DNA of 64,000 nucleotides from Bacteroidales bacterium (GTDB lineage Bacteria > Bacteroidota > Bacteroidia > Bacteroidales > FEN-979): contig JALNWE010000001.1 in NCBI GenBank assembly GCA_023231065.1, positions 82,933 to 146,932 on the forward strand, written 5' to 3'. A model generated the notes under the pieces. That model was not told the origin of the DNA and made no database searches. It saw nothing but the letters and a program-made list of their open reading frames with translations. Positions 25,447-35,900 of the stretch are shown here, in pieces. The position numbers and the translations under genes were made by a program. Positions within the stretch are counted from its first letter, which is position 1; each line of letters starts with the position of its first letter.

Positions 25447-27249
25447 ATGATGACATTTAAAGAATTAGGCATCGATACTGATATCATGCTTGCCCTGACA
25501 GAGCTTGGTTTTGAAAATCCCATGCCGGTACAGGAAAAAGTTATTCCCTTGTTGTTGGGACCCGCGACAGACATTGTTGCCCTGGCACAAACCGGAACCG
25601 GGAAGACAGCTGCCTTCGGGCTTCCGCTGATCCAGCAGTCAGATACTGCTCTTCCGATTCCACAGGCGCTTATCCTTTGCCCTACGCGGGAACTCTGTAT
25701 GCAAATTTCCGGCGATCTGAACGATTACGCCAAATACATTGATGATCTGAAAATTTTACCAGTGTATGGTGGGAGTAGTATGGAAGTGCAGATTAAAGCA
25801 TTGAAAAAAGGAGTTCAGATTGTTGTGGCAACACCCGGAAGGTTGCTTGACCTGATCCGTCGTCGCGCTATCAAACTAACCAAGATAAAGACGGTCGTTC
25901 TGGATGAAGCCGATGAGATGTTGAACATGGGTTTTCTCGATGACATCAACGATATTTTAGCTGAAGTTCCCGCGGAACGTAATACCCTTCTTTTCTCGGC
26001 CACCATGCCCAACGAAGTGGCCGTAATTGCCAGGAAATATATGCGTTCCCCGGTAGAGATCACCATTGGCAACCGGAATTCAGGCGCAGAAAACATAAAA
26101 CACTTGTATTACACGGTCCATGCAAAAGACAAGTACACGGCGCTGAAACGCATTGTTGACTATTGCCCGTCCATTTACGGGATAGTTTTTTGCCGTACGC
26201 GGATGGACACGCAGGAGATAGCAGATAAGCTGATTGCTGACGGTTATAACGCGGAAGCCCTGCATGGTGACCTGTCGCAATCCCAGCGCGACAGTGTAAT
26301 GCAGAAATTCCGTATCAGGCATGTACAGTTGCTGGTTGCTACTGATGTTGCAGCCCGCGGCCTGGACGTGGACGATCTGACCCATATCATAAATTATAGT
26401 CTGCCTGATGATCTTTCTGCTTATACTCATCGTAGTGGGAGAACAGGACGCGCTGGAAAAGCAGGAACTTCCATCGCCATCATTAACCTGAAAGAAAAAC
26501 ACCTGATCAAACAGATTGAAAAACTGATCAAAAAACCCTTTCAGGCCGCCAAAGTTCCTGGTGGACGGGAAATATGTGAAAAACAATTATTCAATCTGAT
26601 CCATAAAATGGAAAATGTGGAGCTGGAAAACTCCGAAATTGACACTTTTCTTCCATCCATTTACAGAAAACTTGAATGGATTGAAAAAGAGGAAGTTATA
26701 AAACGATTCGTGGCGCTTGAGTTCAACCGGTTTCTTGATTATTACCGGAATTCAAAAGATATCAATGTAACCGAAGATAAGCTCCACGACCATAAGCATG
26801 ACAACGAAGAGCGTAAGGGGAACCGGAAAGAAGTGACCAGTTTCACCCGACTTTCCATCAATGTCGGAAAGGCTGATGGCCTTTATCCCAATACCCTCAT
26901 CGAACTCATCAATGAAAACAGCCCGGGAAAAAGAATCCGGATTGGTGATATTTCTCTTGGAAAAAATGAAAGTGTTTTCGAAGTGGATAGCGAATATGCA
27001 GATTACCTGAAAGGAATATTACACGAGTCTGAATTCAATGGCAAAAGTGTTGTTGTTGATATAACCACGGAGGGTGAACAGACGATTGTAAATCACCGTC
27101 GTGAATATAACCATAATACAAAATCGGGTGACCGCGGGTTCAAAGGAAGAAAAGAATATACCGGTAAAAGGGAGTCCCATAATAAAAAAGAGTTTAAAAA
27201 CAATAATGATTGGAAAAAATCCCCTAAAAAGAAATACAAAAAACAGTAA
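25447..27249 (+). CDS. deaD: DEAD-box ATP-dependent RNA helicase (DeaD/CsdA type)
   Basis: The protein has 600 residues from the first of two adjacent ATG codons at 25447. It has a Q motif near residues 22-30, Walker A AQTGTGKT (47-54), DEAD and SAT motifs, and HRSGRTGRAG (motif VI) in the second RecA domain. A DbpA/CsdA-type RNA-binding domain follows (about 470-545, opening with FTRLSINVGKADGLYP). The last 45 residues are very rich in Lys, Asn and Gly. Such helicases unwind structured RNA in ribosome assembly and cold adaptation. The long leader with a consensus promoter fits cold-shock control, but this is an inference. Confidence 0.94.
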   Translation: MMTFKELGIDTDIMLALTELGFENPMPVQEKVIPLLLGPATDIVALAQTGTGKTAAFGLPLIQQSDTALPIPQALILCPTRELCMQISGDLNDYAKYIDDLKILPVYGGSSMEVQIKALKKGVQIVVATPGRLLDLIRRRAIKLTKIKTVVLDEADEMLNMGFLDDINDILAEVPAERNTLLFSATMPNEVAVIARKYMRSPVEITIGNRNSGAENIKHLYYTVHAKDKYTALKRIVDYCPSIYGIVFCRTRMDTQEIADKLIADGYNAEALHGDLSQSQRDSVMQKFRIRHVQLLVATDVAARGLDVDDLTHIINYSLPDDLSAYTHRSGRTGRAGKAGTSIAIINLKEKHLIKQIEKLIKKPFQAAKVPGGREICEKQLFNLIHKMENVELENSEIDTFLPSIYRKLEWIEKEEVIKRFVALEFNRFLDYYRNSKDINVTEDKLHDHKHDNEERKGNRKEVTSFTRLSINVGKADGLYPNTLIELINENSPGKRIRIGDISLGKNESVFEVDSEYADYLKGILHESEFNGKSVVVDITTEGEQTIVNHRREYNHNTKSGDRGFKGRKEYTGKRESHNKKEFKNNNDWKKSPKKKYKKQ

Positions 27250-27273
27250 TTTTGCTAGGTTAAATACCTAACG

Positions 27274-28290
27274 ATGTTGAAAAAAGCTTTCGCCCGTAAG
27301 ATGGTGAGACACACCAAGAATCGTCGGCTCTCACTCGAATACCTCGAAAAAAAACACGTCAATCAGGATTATCCTTACCCAAACGATAGCTCATTTTTTT
27401 ACGGTGGCGATACCGTGGGAAATGCTTTTATCACCCGGATGGCTTTCCGTGAACCAAAACGTCCCAATGAGTTCTGGTTCGATATCTTTCTGAAAGGTTA
27501 TGGATATTTTGGCCTGAGTACCTCACCAGGGCCGGAAGGTTCTGGTTTCCAGCAAGGTTCGTTGCAATGGAAGCCAATCGAACAAGGGAAAATATGGCAA
27601 ATCCTTTTCGAAGGTACCCTTATGGACCGGGAAGGAAAAGCTCACTATTGCAAAACAAATTTGATCTTCGCGGGGCAACATCCGGTATATGATTTTGAGC
27701 AAAGTTCAGATCATAAAGCTATTGCTGATGCCATTGCCGCTGAAAAATGGACCCGGGAGTTTTTCCATCAGCTGAAAGACACCCATCAGGTTCATTATGA
27801 ACAGACTGGCTCCCTCAAAGGGTCGATCGTCCTGGATGAGACAACTTTCCCGATATCCATGATCGGTTTACGTGATCATTCCTTTGGCTCCCGAAACTGG
27901 TGTTCCTGGGACCGTCACTTCTGGATGAGCGGAATATCATCTTCCGGAATTAGCTGGACTGTAACAACAATTAAATGGCAGTTCTTGGGGCGTTTGACTG
28001 CCGGATATATCACCTTACAGGACGGCACGATCGACGCGATTGTGGATTGCACTGATCCGGAAACCGTTTCCAGTGAAAAGCTCCTCCCTGATCATGGTCA
28101 TGTTGAAATAAAGACCCGAAATGGGAAAATACATCGCCTGGAATTTTGGCGTCATGGTGAATTTCCCTATCTCCATGATAATAAATATATGATGCGGGAA
28201 GGAATTGGCGCATATAAATTCGATGGGGTTGACGGGCTTGGTATGGTGGAATTCGGGTTTCACAAGGATAAATATCACGTTGATCAATAA
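27274..28290 (+). CDS. Lipocalin/AttH-like protein paired with a PEP-synthase-like gene
   Basis: This 338-residue soluble protein has no signal peptide or membrane segment. It is rich in aromatic residues and beta strands in two halves. The centre carries a striking motif, IGLRDHSFGSRNW (about residues 197-209), followed by HFWMSGISSSGISWT. A similar domain stands in front of the PEP-synthase-like module in large arthropod proteins annotated as phosphoenolpyruvate synthase or rifampicin phosphotransferase, and resembles AttH/CrtC-type lipocalin folds. Both comparisons are from memory. The gene is 18 bases upstream of such a PEP-synthase-like gene, so the two probably act together. The substrate is unknown. 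Confidence 0.6.
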   Translation: MLKKAFARKMVRHTKNRRLSLEYLEKKHVNQDYPYPNDSSFFYGGDTVGNAFITRMAFREPKRPNEFWFDIFLKGYGYFGLSTSPGPEGSGFQQGSLQWKPIEQGKIWQILFEGTLMDREGKAHYCKTNLIFAGQHPVYDFEQSSDHKAIADAIAAEKWTREFFHQLKDTHQVHYEQTGSLKGSIVLDETTFPISMIGLRDHSFGSRNWCSWDRHFWMSGISSSGISWTVTTIKWQFLGRLTAGYITLQDGTIDAIVDCTDPETVSSEKLLPDHGHVEIKTRNGKIHRLEFWRHGEFPYLHDNKYMMREGIGAYKFDGVDGLGMVEFGFHKDKYHVDQ

Positions 28291-28308
28291 CCACAGAAGG
28301 GCTTTGGT

Positions 28309-30729
28309 TTGATAAAGTTTATCCAGGATATACAGGATGAGCCGGTTGGAGGTAAAGCAAAAGGGTTACAGACACTCAGAAAGATCGGGTTGAATGTACC
28401 CGACGCGTTCGTTCTGATCCATCCCAGAAAAGAATTTCTCGACGACACCATACTTCAGCAGCACCTTGAAGCTTTAGGTAAAGGGAATAAAGCAGTCCGT
28501 TCCTCAGCTGTGAGCGAAGACGGGTTCAAGACCTCCTTTGCCGGTCAGTTTGAAACCTTCCTGAACCTCGGAACATACAGTGAAATCAAAAACGCCATTA
28601 TTCGCTGTATCGATGGAGCCAAAACCGGACGGGTTCAATCGTATTCAGGGTACCTCAACAAAGAAGCAGATCTTCGCATTTCCATAATCCTCCAGAATAT
28701 GGTCGAAGCACAGGTAGCTGGTGTGGTCTTTTCAGCAAATCCGGTTAATAATCGGCGCGATACCATCATTATTAACGCGGTACAAGGCCATGGTGAAGGA
28801 ATTGTAAGTGGCATGAAGGACGCGTTTCATTATTCAGTTTACCGCAGTGGAAAAAACATCCCTCAACTTCTTCATCAACATTCCCAGAAAGACTCTGTTT
28901 CCAATGATAATGCCCTATTGACCGCTTCTCAGCTTTACGAAATTCTCGAAGGGACTAAAAAAGCGGAAGCCTATCATGGAATGCCCGTGGATCTTGAATG
29001 GGCCATAGACCATGCCGGGATCCTGCACTGGTTGCAGGTAAGGCCTATAACAACATTACAGGACGTCCATTTCAATGAACTTGATACCGTAAAAGGTAAC
29101 AGCAATGACATTTGGACGCTGGGTAATATCGGAGAGATGATGCCCGGAGTGGCAACGCCCCTCACCTATTCTGTGACCGCTGAAGCCATTGATTATGGCA
29201 TGGTAGTACTGACTGATAAAATTGGCGCATTCAAACTCAAAAACAGGACCGCACCAAGATATATCCAGATGTTTTATAACCGGTTGTTCATCAATATGAC
29301 GAACCTGATGGATTACCCGAAACGCATTTGGCTCAACAGGACCGAAGATGTACAGTTTGCAATATGTGGTAAGGTTTTTCCCATATCGGAAACAAAACCC
29401 GACTTGGTTCTTCCATTGCGGGTCCTGAATTTTATGCGACAGATGATCTCTACATTCAGCGCTAAGAAACATCTGGAAAATTTAATAAAACTGGAATCAA
29501 ATTTCAGGATTGATACCTCCGGTGATTTACAACAGATCTATACAAATCTCGGAAAGGCGCAATTGGGATTGGGTACGGGATTTGGGCATCACCTGATGAC
29601 ATCGGCCCAATCAGGAACGCTTTATTCAGCCTTCATGCGGATTATGACCGGGAATAAACGCCGGCCATCAGACCGGGAGCATCACGTAGCAACCATGTTG
29701 TTATTGAATATTCCTGAAATCGAAAGCGCCGATGCCGTAAAATCACTTGAGCATTTTGCTGATCTGATCCGGCAGGACAACGAATTTGCTGAAAGATTTT
29801 TAAGCGCTGATCCGCCAGATGCGCTAAAGATGATCCAACAAGAATCCTCCTCGGAAATTGCAAGTTTTTTCAAAGCTTTTCTTACCCGGCATGGGCACCG
29901 GTGCGTCAGGGAAGCAGAACTGCGGGAAAAAACCTGGGAAGAGGAGCCGAAACTGCTTATACAAAGCCTGCAAACGAGGGTGCGCAAGGGAAAAACAGAC
30001 CATTCCGGGATTGATTTGCACAAAGTGACAGGAAAGGTAATGGCCCATCTCCCGGTAGTGAAAAGGATCATTCTCCGTTCTGTGATGCCGCTTGCCCGCA
30101 AGGCAGTAGCCCATCGTGAGATCACCAAAGCGTATTCGATCAAAATGGTCAACACGGTGAGGAAAGGGTACCGGTTCCTGGCCAAGCAGATGGTGGAAGC
30201 AGAGTTATTAGACGATGTTGACCAGATCTATTTCCTGACTTATGATGAGATCGGGCGACTGCTTAATGATCATGATCCGAAATGGAAAACCAAAGTCTGC
30301 ATGCGCCGTGATCTTTTTCCAGGTCTTAATGAGCTTGTTTTTGATGAGGTTAGTTATGGAATACCGGAACCGCTGGACCAAGGGGTTGACCTTGAAATTC
30401 AGGAAGGACAACTGAAAGGGATTCCTGTAAGCAGCGGCGTCGTCGTTGGGCGGGCACGGATAATCCATACTCTTGCTGATGCTGAAAAACTTTCTGATGG
30501 CGAAATCATGGTCGCATCCTTTACCGATATTGGCTGGACTCCATATTTCAGCATTATTTCAGGGCTTATAACCGAAATCGGTAGCCCTCTTTCCCATGGC
30601 GCTGTTGTTGCCCGCGAATATGGCGTTCCAGCCGTTGTTGGTGTAAAAGGAGCGCGAAGGTGTTTTCGAAATGGCGATCTGATCCGGTTGGATGGGGAAA
30701 AGGGTACCGTCGAAAAGATTGAACAATAA
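28309..30729 (+). CDS. PEP-synthase / rifampicin-phosphotransferase-like dikinase
   Basis: The protein has 806 residues from a TTG codon; a weak AGAAGG lies upstream. An N-terminal ATP-grasp PPDK/PEPS domain (about 1-255) has AVRSSAVSEDG and SFAGQFETF. A central 270-690 region of helical type follows. The C-terminal swivelling phosphohistidine domain has the catalytic H763 in SPLSHGAVVAREYGVP. The order matches rifampicin phosphotransferases and other ATP-dependent dikinases that phosphorylate small molecules through a phosphohistidine. It lacks the C-terminal PEP/pyruvate-binding TIM barrel of true PPDK and PEP synthase. The histidine is preceded by Leu-Ser rather than Thr-Ser or Thr-Cys. 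Co-transcribed with 27274-28290. Confidence 0.8.
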   Translation: MIKFIQDIQDEPVGGKAKGLQTLRKIGLNVPDAFVLIHPRKEFLDDTILQQHLEALGKGNKAVRSSAVSEDGFKTSFAGQFETFLNLGTYSEIKNAIIRCIDGAKTGRVQSYSGYLNKEADLRISIILQNMVEAQVAGVVFSANPVNNRRDTIIINAVQGHGEGIVSGMKDAFHYSVYRSGKNIPQLLHQHSQKDSVSNDNALLTASQLYEILEGTKKAEAYHGMPVDLEWAIDHAGILHWLQVRPITTLQDVHFNELDTVKGNSNDIWTLGNIGEMMPGVATPLTYSVTAEAIDYGMVVLTDKIGAFKLKNRTAPRYIQMFYNRLFINMTNLMDYPKRIWLNRTEDVQFAICGKVFPISETKPDLVLPLRVLNFMRQMISTFSAKKHLENLIKLESNFRIDTSGDLQQIYTNLGKAQLGLGTGFGHHLMTSAQSGTLYSAFMRIMTGNKRRPSDREHHVATMLLLNIPEIESADAVKSLEHFADLIRQDNEFAERFLSADPPDALKMIQQESSSEIASFFKAFLTRHGHRCVREAELREKTWEEEPKLLIQSLQTRVRKGKTDHSGIDLHKVTGKVMAHLPVVKRIILRSVMPLARKAVAHREITKAYSIKMVNTVRKGYRFLAKQMVEAELLDDVDQIYFLTYDEIGRLLNDHDPKWKTKVCMRRDLFPGLNELVFDEVSYGIPEPLDQGVDLEIQEGQLKGIPVSSGVVVGRARIIHTLADAEKLSDGEIMVASFTDIGWTPYFSIISGLITEIGSPLSHGAVVAREYGVPAVVGVKGARRCFRNGDLIRLDGEKGTVEKIEQ

Positions 30730-30736
30730 CTGCAAA

Positions 30737-32200
30737 TTATGTTGCCGGGTTGATCATCTTCCGGAATTTATCCATAATTTCTTCCGAATCAGCCATAACT
30801 GTCAGATGATCCCCTTCCTGAAATGTCGTAGCTCCATCCGGGACAAATAAAATATCATCGCGGGTGACCATGGAGATCAGTACTTCCTTGGGAAGGGACA
30901 GGGATACCAGCGATTTATTGGAGAAAGGGGAACCGTTACGAATTTCCAGTTCGGCCCTGAAGGGTTTAATGGTTGTGATGAACTCTGTTTCTATCGCTGT
31001 TTTTTTCCGGAGGGTCACCGGGACAGATAAGCCGAGGAATGATGCAAACCACGAAATGGTCGAACCCTGTATGAGTACTGAAAGTAGGGAGATAAAGAAT
31101 ACAAGGTTAAACACAAAAGTTCCGTTTTCGAGCTTTGCATCGAGCACATAGATAGAGAGGATGACGGGTACTGCCCCGCGTAATCCAACCCATGAAACAA
31201 AAAGTTTCGACCGGATGTTGAACTTTGAAAAAGCCAGTGAAATGAACACTGCCAATGGCCTTGCCACCAGAATAATGAAAAATGATAAGATAAGTCCCAA
31301 TGGAATGACGGGTATTAGTTGCCTTGGATAAACCAACAATCCAAGAGTAAGGAACATAATTACCTGCATCAGCCATGCTTGTCCGTCGAAATGCTTGGTA
31401 AGACTGCGTTTATGGACAAATTCCCTGTTTCCTGCTATACAAGCAGCGATGTACACCGAAAGATAACCATTGCCCCCGATAAAATCGCTGAAAGCAAAAG
31501 TGAAAACCGCCAAAGCGATCAGGATCACAGAATACAGACCATCAGAGTTGAGGTGGATCCGGTTAAGGATCCTGACGATAGCAAATCCCATCAGGATCCC
31601 GAAAGGAATACCCAGAAGGAATTGTTTGCAGAAAAACAGGACCAACTTCCCAATGGAAACAGATTCACTCTTAAGAATGAAAATGAAAAAGATGGTCAAA
31701 AAATATGCCATCGGGTCATTGCTGCCGCTTTCCAATTCAAGAAGAGGCCTGATCCTCCCTTTTAAACCAGTATTTTTTGCCCGGAAAATGGTAAAAACAG
31801 AGGCAGCATCAGTGGAGGAAATGATAGATCCCAGTAAAAGTCCTTCAAGCAAGCTCAGATGGGTAATAGACCATATAAAAAGTCCTGTCGCAACGGCAGT
31901 GACCAACACGCCAAGGGTTGAAAGAAGAGCGCCAGGCAATAGAACGGAACGGATATCGGAAAACCTCGTGTCAAGCCCACCCGAAAACAAGATCAGGATC
32001 AGCGCCAGGGTCCCGATAAATTTAGATATGTGGATATCGAAAAAGTTGATTTTACCGATCCCATCTGCGCCAGCTAACATTCCGACCAGCAGGAAAAGGA
32101 CGACGGTGGGGATCCCGTATTTACTCGATTTACTAAAGAAAACACTCAGGATGAGCAGGAAAGATCCGACCAACAGAATATTTTCCAGTGTCAGTACCAT
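30737..32200 (-). CDS. NhaP2-type K+/H+ antiporter with TrkA-C domain
   Basis: The protein has 487 residues from the ATG at 32200. There are about 12-13 transmembrane segments of the CPA1 cation/proton antiporter family, with the SSTDAASVFTIFRAKN and LESGSNDPMAYFLTI motifs whose aspartates carry ions. A cytosolic TrkA-C regulatory domain follows (about residues 410-480, ELEIRNGSPFSNKSLV). Such proteins exchange K+ or Na+ for H+. The gene begins 1 base after the stop codon of the guanine deaminase gene, so the two are transcribed together. Confidence 0.88.
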   Translation of the reverse strand: MVLTLENILLVGSFLLILSVFFSKSSKYGIPTVVLFLLVGMLAGADGIGKINFFDIHISKFIGTLALILILFSGGLDTRFSDIRSVLLPGALLSTLGVLVTAVATGLFIWSITHLSLLEGLLLGSIISSTDAASVFTIFRAKNTGLKGRIRPLLELESGSNDPMAYFLTIFFIFILKSESVSIGKLVLFFCKQFLLGIPFGILMGFAIVRILNRIHLNSDGLYSVILIALAVFTFAFSDFIGGNGYLSVYIAACIAGNREFVHKRSLTKHFDGQAWLMQVIMFLTLGLLVYPRQLIPVIPLGLILSFFIILVARPLAVFISLAFSKFNIRSKLFVSWVGLRGAVPVILSIYVLDAKLENGTFVFNLVFFISLLSVLIQGSTISWFASFLGLSVPVTLRKKTAIETEFITTIKPFRAELEIRNGSPFSNKSLVSLSLPKEVLISMVTRDDILFVPDGATTFQEGDHLTVMADSEEIMDKFRKMINPAT

Positions 32201-32201
32201 A

Positions 32202-32675
32202 CTAATAGAGGGTCTTGTCTGATTTATCCATCCAGGATCTGAACAGGGAATCCCCTTTTGGATTATCAATTTTCAAAAACCTGATCCTGCGCTTTTCCAT
32301 CGGAAGGTTCAGCTCTTCATAAATGTGTTTATCGCGGAAACCGATGGCTTCAGCATCTTTCCGGGTAGAACAGTAATAGACCTTCTGAATGTTGGCCCAA
32401 TAAATGGCTGAAAGACACATCGGACATGGTTCACAGGTTGAATACAGGATGGCCCCCGTCAGATCGAAATGGCCGATATTGTTACAGGCATCCCTGATCG
32501 CCATAACCTCTGCATGAGCTGTCGGGTCGTTCTGTGAGATAACCTGGTTTACACCCCGGCCGATGATTTTCCCATCTTTCACAATCACAGCCCCGAAAGG
32601 CCCACCAAGGTTATTTTTTACAGATTCGAAGGCATCGTCAAAGGCCAGATCTATAAATTTTAATGTTCCATCCAT
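32202..32675 (-). CDS. guaD: Guanine deaminase (cytidine-deaminase fold)
   Basis: The protein has 157 residues from the ATG at 32675; the frame is open further upstream without family similarity. The zinc site is formed by TAHAEVMAI (H-A-E) and STCEPCPMCLSAIYW (P-C-x-x-C). The C-terminal EAIGFRDKHIYEEL segment is typical of short bacterial guanine deaminases of the YkoA/GuaD group rather than TadA. It converts guanine to xanthine and ammonia. This supplies xanthine to the dehydrogenases of the neighbouring purine locus, which supports the assignment. It leads the guaD-antiporter unit. Confidence 0.85.
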   Translation of the reverse strand: MDGTLKFIDLAFDDAFESVKNNLGGPFGAVIVKDGKIIGRGVNQVISQNDPTAHAEVMAIRDACNNIGHFDLTGAILYSTCEPCPMCLSAIYWANIQKVYYCSTRKDAEAIGFRDKHIYEELNLPMEKRRIRFLKIDNPKGDSLFRSWMDKSDKTLY

Positions 32676-32905
32676 AGATACTTTATTCTTTTTTTGGACA
32701 TCTGGAATCAAGATGTGGTATTTCAGCAGGATACTGCAATTTCTTATATTTATCCTACAAAAATACAGACTTAACCCGATTAAACAAACACGCACCGGCA
32801 TCCTTTTTAAGAATTTTAAAGGGCAGGGCAATTCGTTGAACTTTTAATGCTATCTTTAAGATGAATCTTTTAATTTTGAATCCTGAATGATAATTTTATT
32901 CCTTA

Positions 32906-35900
32906 TTGCCCTTGTCTGATAAATTTACTCCGGTTCCCTTTCCACAGCTTACCCGTCTGGTTTTAGGGGAAATCAAACATCAACGCCTTTTTGGAATTCC
33001 CGGAAGTTTGTTCTATTTTCCGCGTTCATCCGATCCTTTCGGGATGAACCGGTATGGTAAAAGGCTTATCACACCCATCGGTGTCGCTTCAGGTCCCCAT
33101 ACCCAGTTGACACTGAATATTGTTGCAGCCTGGCTTTGCGGAGCCCGTTACGTGGAGTTGAAAACGATCCAGACCTTGGATGAGCTCACGGTTTCAAAAC
33201 CCTGTATCGACATGCAGGATGAAGGATATAACTGTGAATGGTCTCAGGAACTTAAAGTTGAACAATCCTTTCACGAATATCTTAATGCATGGATCCTGAT
33301 CCATATCCTGCACCGGGAACTTGCTTTTCATGGTCCGGTCGGGACGCTTTTCAACATGAGTGTCGGGTATAATCTCGATGGGATTTTACAGGAGAAGGTA
33401 CAGGGATTTTTTAAAAGAATGCAGGATTGCACCATAGAACTGGAAGCAGCTAAAGATTCAATCCGGAACATCTACCCCGGAATTGATGACATTGAAATAC
33501 CATCATGTATTTCCAACCATGTAACGCTCAGCACCATGCATGGTTGTCCTCCCCACGAAATTGAAAAGATCGGACGTTACCTGCTCCTGGAAAAAAAGCT
33601 GCATACAACCATAAAATTGAACCCTACCCTTTTGGGCCCGGACGAATTACGCGGTTTACTCAACGGCAAACTGGGTTTTTCAACACAAGTCCCCGACAGC
33701 GCCTTTGACCATGACCTTAAATATCCCGATGCCCTGAAGATCATTGAATCACTTATTTCAGCAGCCGGACCGACCGGATTACAATGTGGGGTCAAACTCA
33801 CCAACACCCTGGAAACCGTTAACCACAAAACCATTTTCAGCCAACAGGAAAAAATGATGTATATGAGCGGCAGGGCGCTTCATCCAGTCAGCATCAACCT
33901 GGCAAAAAAACTGCAAAATGATTTTTCTGGAATGTTGGATATTTCTTTTTCAGGAGGCGTTGATTGTTTCAACATTGCAGATGTGTTAGCCTGTGGACTT
34001 AAACCCGTTACCTTTTGCAGCGATCTGCTGAAACCTGGCGGATATGGCCGTTTATGGCAAACCCTCGACCATCTCCGGAAAAGATTCAGCGCTTTAAATG
34101 CCGGTTCGCCGGATGAATTTATCATCCTTTCTTCAGGGGATAATAAATTGAGACTACACGAGGCCTCCCGGGTAAACCTGACCCGTTATTCGGCACAGGT
34201 CGCAGATAATCCCTCCTATCACAAACAGGGTTTCTCTGACCCTGATATCAAAACCAAACGACCTCTTTCGTGGTTCGATTGTATTCATGCCCCCTGTAAG
34301 GATACCTGCCCAACCAACCAGGACATTCCCGGTTACATGTACCGTACCGCTTACAGGGATTTTCTGGGAGCCTTTGATACAATCTTCAAAACCAATCCCT
34401 TTCCTTCTGTAACCGGAATGATTTGCGACCATCCATGCCAGATAAAATGTACCCGGATCAACTATGATGAGCCTTTACATATCAGGGATATCAAACGCTT
34501 TATTGCTGAAAAAAGCCACGAATCCGCTGTTCATCATCCTGAAAAAAAAGGTAAAACATCCCCAAAATTAAAAGCCGCCATCATTGGCGCCGGACCTGCA
34601 GGATTATCCTGTGCATGGTTCTTAAACCTGGCTGGTTTTGAAGTTCACGTCTTTGAACAGAAAAAAATCACCGGTGGAATGGTATCTGCAGCCATCCCTT
34701 CTTTCCGGCTGACAGGCCAAGCCATTGAACGCGATATTCAACGGATTCTTAATGCTGGTATCGTGGTCCACGACAACTTTTCTGTCAATCAAACCAATTT
34801 CGGAAAGATCCGTAAGGAACACAACCTTGTTTTTATAGCAGCAGGGGCACAATCCTCCATTCTGCTTGATATTGAAGGAATCCTGTCGCCTGGCGTACTT
34901 GATCCATTGGCTTTCCTGTTTGCCGTAAAAAATGAAAAGATCCCTGTTATTGGTCACCATATTGTCATCATTGGCGGTGGTAATACAGCCATGGATGCAG
35001 CGCGAACAGCATCCCGTCTGGTTGGCCCTTCAGGAAAAGTCACCATTGCGTACCGGAGGACCCGCCGTGAAATGCCGGCTGATAAAGGAGAGATCAAAGC
35101 TGTTCAGGAAGAAGGAATCGAAATCGTTGAACTGGTTAACCCAGAAAAAGTCAAAACCAGGAATGACCGGGTGACCGGGCTCCTCTGCTCGCGTAACACG
35201 CTTGTTACAAAAGAAAAAGTCAAAGGCGGTAAGGATAACCGTCCAAAACCCGTTAAGGTCGATGGATCGGAATTTGAAATACCCTGTGATACGATTATTC
35301 CTGCCATCGGTCAAAAACTGTATATTGACTTTTTGGAAGAAGATATGGTACGTCCTCAACCAGGAAGCTATAAAACCCAGCTTGACCATGTTTATATCGG
35401 TGGCGATGCGATGCGGGGAGCATCCACGGCCATAAATGCCATTGCAGATGGCCGTAAGGCCGCCATTGAGATCGTGTCGGATTTCGGAGGTCAGATGACC
35501 GGGAAAAAACCGGAAAATCAAGCTTTTTATCCGGACGACAAAGGGAACCAACCCGATAAAGACAGTAAAGAAATCGGATACGCCGAACTTATACATAAAA
35601 AAGCCATCAGGGCTTTTGGGCCTCACCCCATAGAATTGCCGTTGGACCAACGTAAAAATTTCAACCTGGTCATGTCAACATTCTCTGATACAGAAGCCCG
35701 CGAAGAAGCTTCACGGTGCCTTTACTGCGACGAATTATGCAATATCTGTGTCACTGTTTGCCCCAACCTGGCCAACTTTTGTTATCCTGTTGAACCGGTA
35801 TGCTATCATCTTCAAAAAGCCGTCAGGAAACAGGATGGGTCAATTGGTTTAGAAGATGATAATGATTTCCGGATCGATCAGCCTTACCAGGTACTGAACA

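Noticed and set aside
28309..30729. Naming the dikinase as a true rifampicin phosphotransferase resistance gene
   Set aside because: The domain order fits, but the partner gene and the absence of a rifamycin-associated element upstream point to another substrate.
35030..35650. Minus-strand open frame of 206 codons
   Set aside because: Shadow of the YgfK NAD(P)-binding region.
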